From: an uncultured Tateyamaria sp.
Lineage (GTDB): Bacteria; Pseudomonadota; Alphaproteobacteria; Rhodobacterales; Rhodobacteraceae
NCBI RefSeq assembly: GCF_947503045.1
Contig: NZ_CANNCF010000001.1
Location: forward strand, 1,178,001-1,242,000
Length of the DNA: 64,000 nucleotides
Reading direction: 5' to 3'
This document shows, in pieces, positions 16,425-24,751 of the stretch (position 1 is its first letter; each line of letters opens with the position of its first letter). The notes beneath the pieces are model-generated. The model was not told the DNA's origin. It did no database searches and was given only the letters and a program-made list of their open reading frames with translations. The position numbers and the translations under genes are program-made.

Positions 16425-17090
16425 ATGCTGGAAGCACTGAAAGCTGAGGTTTGCGAACAAAACCACGAACTGCCCGCCAACGGCCTCGTTGTCGGCTCGG
16501 GCGGAAACGTGTCCGGGCGCGATCCCGAGACGGGGCTGGTGGTGATCAAACCTTCGGGCGTCAAATTCAGCAAGCTGACGCCGGAGAAGATGGTGGTTGT
16601 CGATCTGGAGGGAACTGTGATTGAGGGAGAGATGAAGCCCTCGGTCGATACCGGCATTCACCTCTATATCTACCGCCACCGGTCGGATGTGTTTGGGATT
16701 ACTCACACCCATTCGCCCTATGCCAGCAGCTTTGCAGCGCGCGGCGCGCGCATCCCGGCAGTGACGACCCCGATCACCCATATGCTGGGGCGCGACGTGC
16801 CCTGTTCGCGCTATGCAACCCCCGGCGAGGTCGACACAGGGGCGGCCATTATCGAGGCGGCCGCAGGCGGCTGGGCGGTGCTGGTCAAAGCCCACGGTGT
16901 CTTTACCATGGGCAAATCCGCAACCCAGGCCACATCCATCGCGATGTATCTCGAAGAAGCCGCCATGACGACCCATCTGGCCCTGCTGCACGGCCCTGTG
17001 GATGAGCTGCCTCAGTCGGAAATTGATCGCTGTTACAATTGGTTCAACAAAAACTATGGTCAGGCGGGGCAAAAGCAGGTCAAAGAGTAA
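16425..17090 (+). CDS. Class II aldolase/epimerase, AraD/FucA family
   Basis: The 221-residue product has the full-length class II aldolase/adducin fold. Zinc ligands are visible as THTHSPYA (His94, His96) and KAHGVF (His157), with SGGNVSGR at 25-32 and IKPSGVKF at 41-48 for phosphate binding. Members are L-ribulose-5-phosphate 4-epimerase, fuculose-1-phosphate aldolase and related tetrulose or tetronate phosphate enzymes. The ATG follows the dehydrogenase stop codon with no gap. In this operon it should act on the phosphorylated ketose made by the FGGY kinase or the flavoprotein. Confidence 0.87.
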   Translation: MLEALKAEVCEQNHELPANGLVVGSGGNVSGRDPETGLVVIKPSGVKFSKLTPEKMVVVDLEGTVIEGEMKPSVDTGIHLYIYRHRSDVFGITHTHSPYASSFAARGARIPAVTTPITHMLGRDVPCSRYATPGEVDTGAAIIEAAAGGWAVLVKAHGVFTMGKSATQATSIAMYLEEAAMTTHLALLHGPVDELPQSEIDRCYNWFNKNYGQAGQKQVKE

Positions 17091-17093
17091 TCT

Positions 17094-18077
17094 ATGGTCC
17101 AGATCACCCAGCCCAACCGCAACCGCGAAGACAAAGAGGCGCTGCTCGCCAATATTGCTTTGCTTTATTATGGCGAGGGGCTGACGCAAAGCGAGATCGC
17201 CAAGCGGATGCAGGTGTCGCGCGCGACCATCGTCAACCTGCTGCGCGAAAGCCGCGAACGCGGGATTGTCGAGATACGGGTGGATGGCAAACATCTGTCG
17301 TCGTCCAACCTCGCGCGGGATTTGCGCGACAAGTTCGGGCTGCAGGATGTCTATATCGCGACCGCTGACAACCGAGACAGCGTGCAGGATCGCGCGGGCC
17401 TTTTGGCGCATGTCAGTCGCGTGGGTGCGGCCGCATTTCTCGATATTGTCGCCCCCGGTGACCGTGTGGGTGTCGCATGGGGCGAGACGATCATGGCCGT
17501 GTCGGATGTCATGGCACCCTCATCCACCGAAAGGGTGCAGGTCTGCCAACTGATTGGCTCGATGAATTCGGTGCGGGTGCCGACCTCAGAAAACTGCGCC
17601 ATCCAGATTGCGGGCAAGATCGGGGCCGAATGCTATACCTTGCATGCGCCGGGGGTTGTCGCCTCACCGGAACTGGCCGAGGTGTTTCGGAACGAGCCCA
17701 CAATCCGCGAACAACTCTCGCGGCTGGATGATCTGGACATGATCGTCGCCTCCGTCGGGAACGTATCGCCTGACACGCATCTCAAGGTGGCTGGCATGGC
17801 GACCACCCAGGAATTGCAGGCCGCGCGCAAACTGGGGGCCAAGGGCATCATTTGCTGCCGGTTCATCGACGCAGACGGGCAGGGCATCGAAACCGCCCCC
17901 GACGACCGCGTAATCGCAGCCAACCTTGCCAACCTGCGTAAGCCCAAGAAAAAGCTGTTGGTGGTGTGCGGTGCGAACCGGACCGAGGCGACGCTGGCCT
18001 CGCTGCGTGGCGACCTTGTGACCCACCTGTGCGTCGATCAAGTGCTGGCGATGGAGCTGTTGCAGAGCGCGCCGTAA
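17094..18077 (+). CDS. SorC-family transcriptional regulator (second copy)
   Basis: The 327-residue product has a helix-turn-helix at residues 30-52 (LTQSEIAKRMQVSRATIVNLL) and a C-terminal SorC sugar-binding domain with the GVAWGETI segment also present in the first regulator as GVSWGETI. It is the last gene of the kinase-dehydrogenase-aldolase operon, starting three bases after the aldolase stop. It is comparable to EryD, the erythritol operon repressor, in length and place. Probable ligands are phosphorylated intermediates of the pathway. Confidence 0.88.
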   Translation: MVQITQPNRNREDKEALLANIALLYYGEGLTQSEIAKRMQVSRATIVNLLRESRERGIVEIRVDGKHLSSSNLARDLRDKFGLQDVYIATADNRDSVQDRAGLLAHVSRVGAAAFLDIVAPGDRVGVAWGETIMAVSDVMAPSSTERVQVCQLIGSMNSVRVPTSENCAIQIAGKIGAECYTLHAPGVVASPELAEVFRNEPTIREQLSRLDDLDMIVASVGNVSPDTHLKVAGMATTQELQAARKLGAKGIICCRFIDADGQGIETAPDDRVIAANLANLRKPKKKLLVVCGANRTEATLASLRGDLVTHLCVDQVLAMELLQSAP

Positions 18078-18364
18078 AGGGTGTTGGGCGCATATTGCGG
18101 TCCTATTTCGTTGCCTTTGGATCGGTGCCATTGGTTTTTCAGCAATCCAATAAAACCACTGATTAACAGAGCGCTACGCCCTCATCCTTATCCTCATGCG
18201 TGCCGCTATCACGCCAGCGAGAATTTCCACTAAAAAAAGACCTAAACCTTCGGCCTAGGCCGCACAGTATCCTCCAAAAGTGCAATTCAAGCACCGGACA
18301 AACGTCCCCAGATCAGCGCAACCGCAGCATTGCGGAGAATTCTGATCCGAAAAGGGACGGCACC
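18078..18364. other. Intergenic region without a recognisable gene
   Basis: These 287 bases separate the sugar island from the PepSY gene. A weak hairpin with GGTTTT/AAAACC arms lies near 18130-18160 and a CCTAAA..CTAGG inverted repeat near 18241-18258. Neither is a convincing terminator. No coding frame with a plausible start and ribosome site was found. Confidence 0.4.
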
Positions 18365-18637
18365 ATGATCAAAGACATAAAATCCATCCTGTTGGCCACG
18401 CTTCTGATCCCCGCAGGCGCTCTCGCCCATCTCGACCTCACTACTGCAAACGGCGCAAAGACAGCGGCAATCTGGACCGCGCTCGCCGCGCAAGGCTTTG
18501 TCGCGACCGAGATCGAGATCGAGGACGGCGCAGTCGAAGTCGACGCAAGGCGGGCAGGACGGACGTTCGACATCGACGTCGCCTTTGACAGTGGCCGCAT
18601 CCTTTCCATCCACGAGACCACCGGGGACGACGACTGA
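18365..18637 (+). CDS. Small secreted PepSY-domain protein
   Basis: The 90-residue product begins with a Sec signal peptide (residues 1-21, cleavage after ALA) followed by one PepSY-like repeat of about 60 residues, with segments ATEIEIEDGAVEVDARRAGR and FDIDVAFDSGRIL. PepSY domains are found in periplasmic and membrane proteins near flavocytochromes and ferric reductases. The next gene on the same strand is such a protein, 59 bases downstream, so the pair is probably one transcript. The ATG at 18365 is chosen over the longer frame from 18200 because it starts the signal peptide. Confidence 0.75.
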   Translation: MIKDIKSILLATLLIPAGALAHLDLTTANGAKTAAIWTALAAQGFVATEIEIEDGAVEVDARRAGRTFDIDVAFDSGRILSIHETTGDDD

Positions 18638-18696
18638 TCGCGGCGCGACCCGACACAACCACACCCGCACCGCACACTCCACCATAAGGACCCCGC

Positions 18697-20019
18697 ATGA
18701 ACCCGCTTGGCCTCATACTGATTATCGCGACCACTCTGTTCCCCGCCTACCAGTTGTTCGCGCTTGCCAATGTCACCGACCAGATCGCGCTGTCATCGCA
18801 ATATCTGGGACTGGCCGCGCTGATCCTCATGGCATGGGGGCAAATCCTGTCCACACGCCTGCGCGGGATCGAGGCGATCTTTGGCGGGCTGGACCGGGTC
18901 TATGTCCTTCACAAATGGACCGGGATCAGCGCCATGGTGGCCATCCTTTTGCACGACACGATTGACGCCGAAATGCGCGGCCTGAGGCGGGAAACCGCGC
19001 TCAATGACCTTGCCGAGACCCTCGGCGAATTCAGCCTTTATGGCCTGCTCATTCTGGTGGTGATTTCTGTTGCAACCTTCATTCCCTATCACCTTTGGAA
19101 ATGGACGCACAAAGCCATGGGGGCCATGTTTGCCGCAGGCGCGTTGCACTTTTTCTTCATCATGAAACCCTTTGCGATGACCGATCCTGCCGGGGTCTAC
19201 ACCGGCTTGTTTTGTGTGCTTGGACTGGCCGCCTATGCGTGGATGTTATTGCCCGAAACCATGCGCCCCAGCCATGGCTACAAGATCGCCTCGATCGAAG
19301 AGACAGGTGGCGCGACCGCCATCACGATGCAGCCCGAGGGCAGGGCGCTGCGCGCACAGCCCGGTCAATTCGGGGTCTTCCGATTTGTCGGTGCAGAGAT
19401 GAATGAGCCGCACCCGTTCAGCTTTTCCAGTATCGGTGCGGATGGTAAGTTGCGTGTCACCATCAAGGCGCTGGGCGATTTTACCGATGATTTGACAAGG
19501 GCGATTGCACCCGGTCAGACCGTGCGCATCCAGGGTCCCTTTGGCCGCTTTCGCCTGTCGGGCAAGGGGCCCGAAGTCTGGGTCGCCGGGGGCATCGGCA
19601 TCACGCCCTTCCTTGCATGGGCCCAAGCGCTGCCTGCCGATGCAGGCCCGGTTGACCTCTTTTTCTGTGTAAAATCACGCAGTACCGCGCCGCACCTCGT
19701 CGAGCTGGAAGAGATTGCAAAAGCCAAACCCAACCTAACCCTGCACCTGATTGCGCCCCACGAGGGGCAACGCTTGTCCGCCAATGTCATCGCCGAGCGG
19801 GTACAGGGCAATCTGTCTGGCGTGAAGCTGTCGTTTTGCGGCCCCGTCGCCTTGCGCAAAGCCTTGCAAAGTGGGCTGGGCAAATACGGCGTCTCGGCAC
19901 GGCGATTTCATTTCGAAGAATTCGAATTCCGCACCGGCATCGGCCTCAAATCACTGGCCGCCTGGGTGTTGCGGCGCACGTCCGCGATGCGCATGACCGA
20001 CAGGGCATCACAGGCCTAA
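18697..20019 (+). CDS. Ferric-reductase-like transmembrane flavocytochrome
   Basis: The 440-residue product has about six N-terminal membrane helices (residues 1-215) followed by a soluble ferredoxin-NADP reductase-like module. Candidate haem-b histidines are His72, His86, His132, His138 and His151, placed in helices. The FAD site reads EPHPFSFSS and the NAD(P) site VAGGIGITPFLAWAQ. The layout is that of FRE/NOX-type proteins and bacterial relatives that move electrons from NAD(P)H across the membrane. The adjacent PepSY protein is a plausible partner. The substrate (iron, oxygen or a periplasmic acceptor) is not determined. Confidence 0.85.
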   Translation: MNPLGLILIIATTLFPAYQLFALANVTDQIALSSQYLGLAALILMAWGQILSTRLRGIEAIFGGLDRVYVLHKWTGISAMVAILLHDTIDAEMRGLRRETALNDLAETLGEFSLYGLLILVVISVATFIPYHLWKWTHKAMGAMFAAGALHFFFIMKPFAMTDPAGVYTGLFCVLGLAAYAWMLLPETMRPSHGYKIASIEETGGATAITMQPEGRALRAQPGQFGVFRFVGAEMNEPHPFSFSSIGADGKLRVTIKALGDFTDDLTRAIAPGQTVRIQGPFGRFRLSGKGPEVWVAGGIGITPFLAWAQALPADAGPVDLFFCVKSRSTAPHLVELEEIAKAKPNLTLHLIAPHEGQRLSANVIAERVQGNLSGVKLSFCGPVALRKALQSGLGKYGVSARRFHFEEFEFRTGIGLKSLAAWVLRRTSAMRMTDRASQA

Positions 20020-20177
20020 GGCCCGCCAAATCCTAAAAACCCACGTGCCTGAATTCCCATCTACCGGAACACAAGAGTTGTTGCCAAGGTCCATCCGGCA
20101 CAGCATGCTCCAGACATTCTGTGTCGGCGCGCGAAGCCGTCGACAGGACAGAGTGGTTTAAAGTTTGAGGGATTTTG

Positions 20178-21809
20178 ATGGACAGTTTTGAGAGTATTGT
20201 GGCCGCATTGCGCAAGGCCTCGGGCAAAAGCTTTGGGTTTGCTGCCGCCGAGGGCGACAAGAAAGCACCGATTGTTATTGTTGCGCACAAGTCCAAGGCG
20301 GGAAGCGCCCTGGTGTCCACAGTCAAGAAATCCGGCAAGTTGCTGGCCCATGGCATGATCACGATCAATGATGCCGGGCAGACCGAGTTTTCCTGCAGCT
20401 ACTGGGCCGCGGGTTTCAAGGAAACGACGCTCAAGCCCTATTTCTCGAAGATCAAGGAAAAGCCGTCGATCAAACTGGCGGCTGAAAATGTTGACGGTGC
20501 CGATGGTGCCGACTCCGGCGAAGTCGCGGCCAACGCAGTCGACGAAATGCAGGATGCCGAAGACGAGATAGAAGATGACGGCGGGGAGATTGTGATCTGG
20601 TCGAGGTCCTTTGCCGCATCGCTCAAAGACGCAGTCCCAAAAGCGACGCTGGACCAGATCGGCAACGCGGACAAACCGTATACCATGACAGTGCCGACGC
20701 TGTTCATGCGCACCCTGCGCAAGCGCAATGCCGCGCCATTTGCACAGAAAATGATTGATGCCGTGAACAAGGAGTTTGATCCGAAAATGGCAGAAATCGC
20801 CCATCTGCTGCAGAATCCGACGCCGACGAATATCGCAGCGATCCCACCGCTGATCGAAGCCTTTGACGTCGACGCCGAAGCCGTGGCCGAAAAATTCTGG
20901 GATGCGTTCTGCAAACGCTACGAGGTGACCAAAGGCCTGAAGAAAAAGAAGTTCATCGCCACCGCGATGCCCGTTGTGGGCGGTGCGGCGGCCGTCGGCG
21001 GTATTGCGACGTCCATGGGCAACCCGGTGACACTGGCGCCTGCGGCCATCTCGCTCTTGCGCGCCGTGGCGGCGGGGGCCGAAACCTACCGCGTCTACTA
21101 CAACGACCTGGCCGACGCGGCCAAACAGGCAGAAGCTACAGGCACCCGCCTGAACAAGGCTTTTCTGGAAGCCAAGGAAGAGGCCGAAACAAAGCAGGAT
21201 ATTTCCGCCGGCGATAAGGCAGGCGAAGTCGGCCGCGCGCTGGTCAACGCCCTGACCGGGACAGGGTTTGCCGGCTCGCTCAATTCGCTCAGCAGTGACT
21301 TGCCAACCCTTGAGGCGCGCCGCGCCAAGGCAGAACGGGGGTTGGATGACGTGCTGGGCTCTCTCAATCCGCTGATCGACCATGTGGCCCGCCTGGACAC
21401 ACAGGTGAAAGACTCGATCCAGAAGGGGATCGCCAATTCCGACAGCTGGTCAGCGCAAACGGTCCAGGAACTGACTCGGATGAAAAAGGAGATCGATGCG
21501 ATCCGGCCCAAGATCACGGCGGGCCTCAATGACATCGCGGCCGAGAACAAAAAACTGACAGAGATCGAAGCGCAGTTGAAGCGCGGCATGACGGTCGTGG
21601 AAAAACTGGGCGCCGCACAAAACAATCCGGCGATTGCAATAGACAAGTTCCAGCAGGTCGTGACGGTGGCAGTGAATGCATCCCTTTTTGCAGTCAATGC
21701 GGGAATTGGGTTGTCCACCAGCGGCGACGCGCTTGGCTTCCTGATTACCGGTGCGGGCGCGACGGCAGACGGCTGGGATTCGCTCGAAGTGGTCAGGAAC
21801 GCTGGGTGA
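20178..21809 (+). CDS. Unrecognised 543-residue protein with membrane-like and helical segments
   Basis: No family was recognised. The start ATG at 20178 has GAGGG about seven bases upstream. The visible layout is an N-terminal compact domain (about 1-100), an acidic linker (about 105-137, rich in Asp and Glu), a middle region to 255, a Lys patch (GLKKKKF) directly before a Gly/Ala-rich hydrophobic stretch (259-300), long polar helices with coiled-coil character (310-470), and a second hydrophobic Gly/Ala stretch at 494-531 ending in a short tail. There is no signal peptide. A cytoplasmic protein able to insert in membranes, such as a pore-forming or toxin-like factor, is possible but speculative. 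It stands alone, convergent with the Lrp-like gene. Confidence 0.75.
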   Translation: MDSFESIVAALRKASGKSFGFAAAEGDKKAPIVIVAHKSKAGSALVSTVKKSGKLLAHGMITINDAGQTEFSCSYWAAGFKETTLKPYFSKIKEKPSIKLAAENVDGADGADSGEVAANAVDEMQDAEDEIEDDGGEIVIWSRSFAASLKDAVPKATLDQIGNADKPYTMTVPTLFMRTLRKRNAAPFAQKMIDAVNKEFDPKMAEIAHLLQNPTPTNIAAIPPLIEAFDVDAEAVAEKFWDAFCKRYEVTKGLKKKKFIATAMPVVGGAAAVGGIATSMGNPVTLAPAAISLLRAVAAGAETYRVYYNDLADAAKQAEATGTRLNKAFLEAKEEAETKQDISAGDKAGEVGRALVNALTGTGFAGSLNSLSSDLPTLEARRAKAERGLDDVLGSLNPLIDHVARLDTQVKDSIQKGIANSDSWSAQTVQELTRMKKEIDAIRPKITAGLNDIAAENKKLTEIEAQLKRGMTVVEKLGAAQNNPAIAIDKFQQVVTVAVNASLFAVNAGIGLSTSGDALGFLITGAGATADGWDSLEVVRNAG

Positions 21810-21836
21810 GCCGGGACGGGACGGCCGGAGTGGTGC

Positions 21837-22076
21837 TCAGAACACCTTGAAGGTCATTGTGGTCATCGATCGCTCGATCCCTTCGATGTCCAAGAGATGT
21901 TCGTTGATGAACTTGCCGACATCTTCCTTGGCCGGCACATAGAGCTTCATCAAGAGGTCGTATTCGCCGGATGTGGAATAAAGCTCCGAGTGGATTTCGC
22001 GCAGGGCAATGTCTTCGGCGACCCTGTAGGTGGAACCGGGGCGGCAGCGGATCTGGATAAAGACGCATGTCGACAT
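21837..22076 (-). CDS. Stand-alone Lrp/AsnC ligand-binding (RAM) domain protein
   Basis: The 79-residue product matches the C-terminal amino-acid-binding domain of Lrp/AsnC regulators, with the typical SGEYDLLMKLYVP strand and the closing IEGIERSMTTMTFKVF. It has no DNA-binding helix-turn-helix. Such single-domain proteins may modulate full-length Lrp paralogues by forming mixed oligomers. The gene is divergent from hisB, which suggests, but does not prove, a role linked to amino acid supply. Confidence 0.85.
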   Translation of the reverse strand: MSTCVFIQIRCRPGSTYRVAEDIALREIHSELYSTSGEYDLLMKLYVPAKEDVGKFINEHLLDIEGIERSMTTMTFKVF

Positions 22077-22218
22077 GTGGCATCGGCCCTTTCACGAGGA
22101 TGTGGTGCCGTTTTAGTGACATGTCCGGCCCGCCCTGCACAAGGGGGGGCTGCGGGACTTGGCGCGCAGGGCCCACCCGCCTATAGAGAGCGCGAAGTGA
22201 CCTCTCGAAAGGGAAACC

Positions 22219-22806
22219 ATGCGCCGCGCGACCCTGACCCGCACCACCGCCGAGACCGATATTTCGGTCAAGCTGAAACTTGATGGCACGGGTGTCTACG
22301 ACAACCAGACCGGTGTCGGGTTCTTTGATCACATGCTGGACCAGCTGGCCCGCCACGCACTGATCGACATGACGGTGCGGTGCTCGGGCGATCTGCATAT
22401 CGACGATCACCACACGGTCGAGGATGTGGGCATTGCCATTGGGCAGGCGTTGACCAAGGCGGTCGGTGACAAGAAGGGCATCCAGCGCTACGGGTCCTGC
22501 CTGTTGCCTATGGATGACGCGCTGGTGCGCGCCGCCCTCGATCTTTCGGGCCGCCCGTTCCTTGTCTGGAACGTCGATCTGCCCACGCCCAAGATCGGGA
22601 CGTTTGATACCGAACTGGTGCGCGAGTTCTTTCAGGCCCTGTCGACCCACGGCGGCATCACGCTGCACGTGGACATGCTGCATGGTCTCAACAGCCACCA
22701 TATCGCCGAGGCGGCCTTCAAGGCTGTCGCACGGTCCTTGCGTGTCGCGCTTGAAGTGGACGCGCGCGTGGCCGACGCCATCCCCTCGACCAAGGGCGCC
22801 CTATGA
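22219..22806 (+). CDS. hisB: Imidazoleglycerol-phosphate dehydratase
   Basis: The 195-residue product is a monofunctional HisB that converts imidazole glycerol phosphate to imidazole acetol phosphate in histidine synthesis. The paired manganese-binding motifs DHMLDQ (residues about 36-41) and DDHHTVED (about 61-68), and the second-half [11 protein letters not shown] motif, are present. Length is normal. Its stop overlaps the hisH start (ATGA). Confidence 0.97.
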   Translation: MRRATLTRTTAETDISVKLKLDGTGVYDNQTGVGFFDHMLDQLARHALIDMTVRCSGDLHIDDHHTVEDVGIAIGQALTKAVGDKKGIQRYGSCLLPMDDALVRAALDLSGRPFLVWNVDLPTPKIGTFDTELVREFFQALSTHGGITLHVDMLHGLNSHHIAEAAFKAVARSLRVALEVDARVADAIPSTKGAL

Positions 22807-23444
22807 GCCTCACGGCCCTGATCGACTACGAAAGCGGCAACCTGCACTCAGCGGAAAAAGCCTTTCAGAAGATGGCCGCCGATCTGGGTTCGGGCGCGGT
22901 TGTGGTCACGTCGGACGCGGATGTTGTTGCCCGCGCGGACAGGGTTGTGCTGCCCGGCGATGGCGCCTTTCCAGCCTGCGCGGCGGCGTTGCGTGGCACT
23001 GGCGGGCTCTATGATGCACTGGTCGAAGCGGTCGAGATCAAGGGCCGCCCCTTTCTGGGCATCTGCGTCGGTATGCAACTGATGGCCAGTGTGGGGCGGG
23101 AATATACCGACACGCCCGGGCTCAATTGGGTTGGGGGCGAGGTGGTGCCCATTGCGCCCACCGATCCGGCGCTGAAAGTGCCGCATATGGGCTGGAACGA
23201 CCTTGTGCTCGATGCCGCCCACCCGGTCTTTGACGGCATAAAAACGGGTGATCACACCTATTTCGTGCACTCCTATCATTTCGAGGTCGCCGATCCGGCC
23301 TTGCGTCTGGCCCATGTGGACTATGGCGGCGATGTGACGGCTGTTATAGGCACGGGCACGATGCTGGGCATGCAGTTCCACCCGGAAAAAAGCCAGGATA
23401 TCGGGCTGCGCATGATCCGCAATTTCCTGACCTGGACGCCCTAG
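22803..23444 (+). CDS. hisH: Imidazole glycerol phosphate synthase, glutaminase subunit
   Basis: The 213-residue product is a class I glutamine amidotransferase. The nucleophile cysteine lies in [10 protein letters not shown] (near residue 82) and the catalytic His/Glu in QFHPEKSQD (near 195). It supplies ammonia to HisF for formation of the imidazole ring. It is translationally coupled to hisB. hisA and hisF do not follow in this window; the next gene is convergent and overlaps by four bases. Confidence 0.97.
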   Translation: MSLTALIDYESGNLHSAEKAFQKMAADLGSGAVVVTSDADVVARADRVVLPGDGAFPACAAALRGTGGLYDALVEAVEIKGRPFLGICVGMQLMASVGREYTDTPGLNWVGGEVVPIAPTDPALKVPHMGWNDLVLDAAHPVFDGIKTGDHTYFVHSYHFEVADPALRLAHVDYGGDVTAVIGTGTMLGMQFHPEKSQDIGLRMIRNFLTWTP

Positions 23445-24580
23445 GTCAGGACAAACGGTTCGGGCAGATTGCGCAAGTTGCGCGCGCCCAGCTGGCCCAT
23501 GTTCGAAATCAGATCGGCCTTGAGGATATGGGCCAGATGGGCAGGACCTTCCGCACCCAACGCCCCCAGCGCATAGTGCCACGCCCGCCCCAGCATCACG
23601 AAATCCGCCCCCGAGGCCATGGCCCGTAGAATATCGAGGCCCCCCTCGATCCCGGAATCAAAGATCAGCGGCAGCGTGGTGGCCGCGCGAATGGCGGGCA
23701 GCACTTCGATACTGGCGGGGGCGGCGTCGAACTGGCGACCTGCGTGGTTCGAGACCCAAATCGCATCTGCACCCAACCCTTGCAGCCGTTCGGCATCGTT
23801 GGCACGCAGGATGCCCTTGACCACAAACGGTCCCTCCCACGCATCGCGCAGCCATTTGACGTAATCCCAATCGGGCGAGGTGCGCAGCAAATACCCGACA
23901 TGGGCGGTGACCGGCAGGTTGTCCGTGGCGGCATTTGCATAGGCATCAAGCATCCGCATATGCGGCATGCCCTGTTGCGCCATCCCCAGCGCCCATCTGG
24001 GGCGCATCGCCACCTGCGCCAGCAGGCGCGGGGTCAGGCGGGGCGGGTTGGTCAGGCCCGAGCGGGTCTGGCGTTCCCGGCGCGAGGCCACCGGCACATC
24101 CACCGTCAACACAAGCGTCTTGAACCCGGCCTTGCGGGCACGGTCCAGCATGTCGCGCCGGATCTCTTCATCCCGAGGCGGATACATCTGAAACCAGCCA
24201 TGTGTGCCCAGATCAGGGGCCACATCCTCGGGCGATTGCGAGGCCACCGTCGAAATCGTGTAGGGAATGCCAAGTTGCGCGGCGGCGCGGGCCAGCAAAC
24301 GCTCGGCATTTGGCCACATCAGACCCGACATGCCCACCGGTGCGATGCCAAAAGGCAGGGGCATCTCTGCGCCGAACAGGGGGGTGGTCAGGTCCGGCTC
24401 GAACTCGCCATGCAAGACCGAGGGCATCAACCCAACGCGATCCAGCGCGATCCGGTTGCGGTGGCGCGTCACCTCGACCCCGGTGCCCGAGTCGAGATAC
24501 TCCCAAACGAATTTGGGGATACGTTTTTTGGCGCGGTCGCGCAGGTCACTGGGGGCCGGAAAGCGAGAGTCGAGGTCCAT
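23441..24580 (-). CDS. lldD: FMN-dependent alpha-hydroxy-acid (L-lactate-type) dehydrogenase
   Basis: The 379-residue product is of the LldD/glycolate oxidase family. FMN and substrate residues are visible in VWEYLDSGTG, FGIAPVGMSGLMWPN, WFQMYPPRDEE, VLTVDVPVASRRERQ and the catalytic histidine segment SNHAGRQFD (the family usually has SNHGGRQ). It oxidises L-lactate or another 2-hydroxy acid and passes electrons to quinone. The ATG at 24580 gives the family N-terminus; the longer open frame to 25090 is an antisense shadow of the helicase gene. Substrate within the family is uncertain, hence the symbol is tentative. Confidence 0.85.
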   Translation of the reverse strand: MDLDSRFPAPSDLRDRAKKRIPKFVWEYLDSGTGVEVTRHRNRIALDRVGLMPSVLHGEFEPDLTTPLFGAEMPLPFGIAPVGMSGLMWPNAERLLARAAAQLGIPYTISTVASQSPEDVAPDLGTHGWFQMYPPRDEEIRRDMLDRARKAGFKTLVLTVDVPVASRRERQTRSGLTNPPRLTPRLLAQVAMRPRWALGMAQQGMPHMRMLDAYANAATDNLPVTAHVGYLLRTSPDWDYVKWLRDAWEGPFVVKGILRANDAERLQGLGADAIWVSNHAGRQFDAAPASIEVLPAIRAATTLPLIFDSGIEGGLDILRAMASGADFVMLGRAWHYALGALGAEGPAHLAHILKADLISNMGQLGARNLRNLPEPFVLT

Positions 24581-24751
24581 GCGCGGGTTTATGTCCGGTT
24601 CAGGCAGGAGCGGCAAGGCGTTGAAATCGAGTGCATCGCCATTGCCTTTCGGAGCAGCGGCCAGCCCTCGGTAATCTGGAAAACCGAGATGCGGAACATC
24701 GCGTGAACATGCGTCTTTCCCTTTTGCCGCGTCCGGTTTAGTTTGTCGCCC

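Noticed and set aside
1384-18077. Complete erythritol (ery) operon
   Set aside because: EryA-, EryB- and EryD-like genes are present but EryC, EryH and EryI equivalents were not found, and transketolase plus RuBisCO-like genes do not belong to the known pathway.
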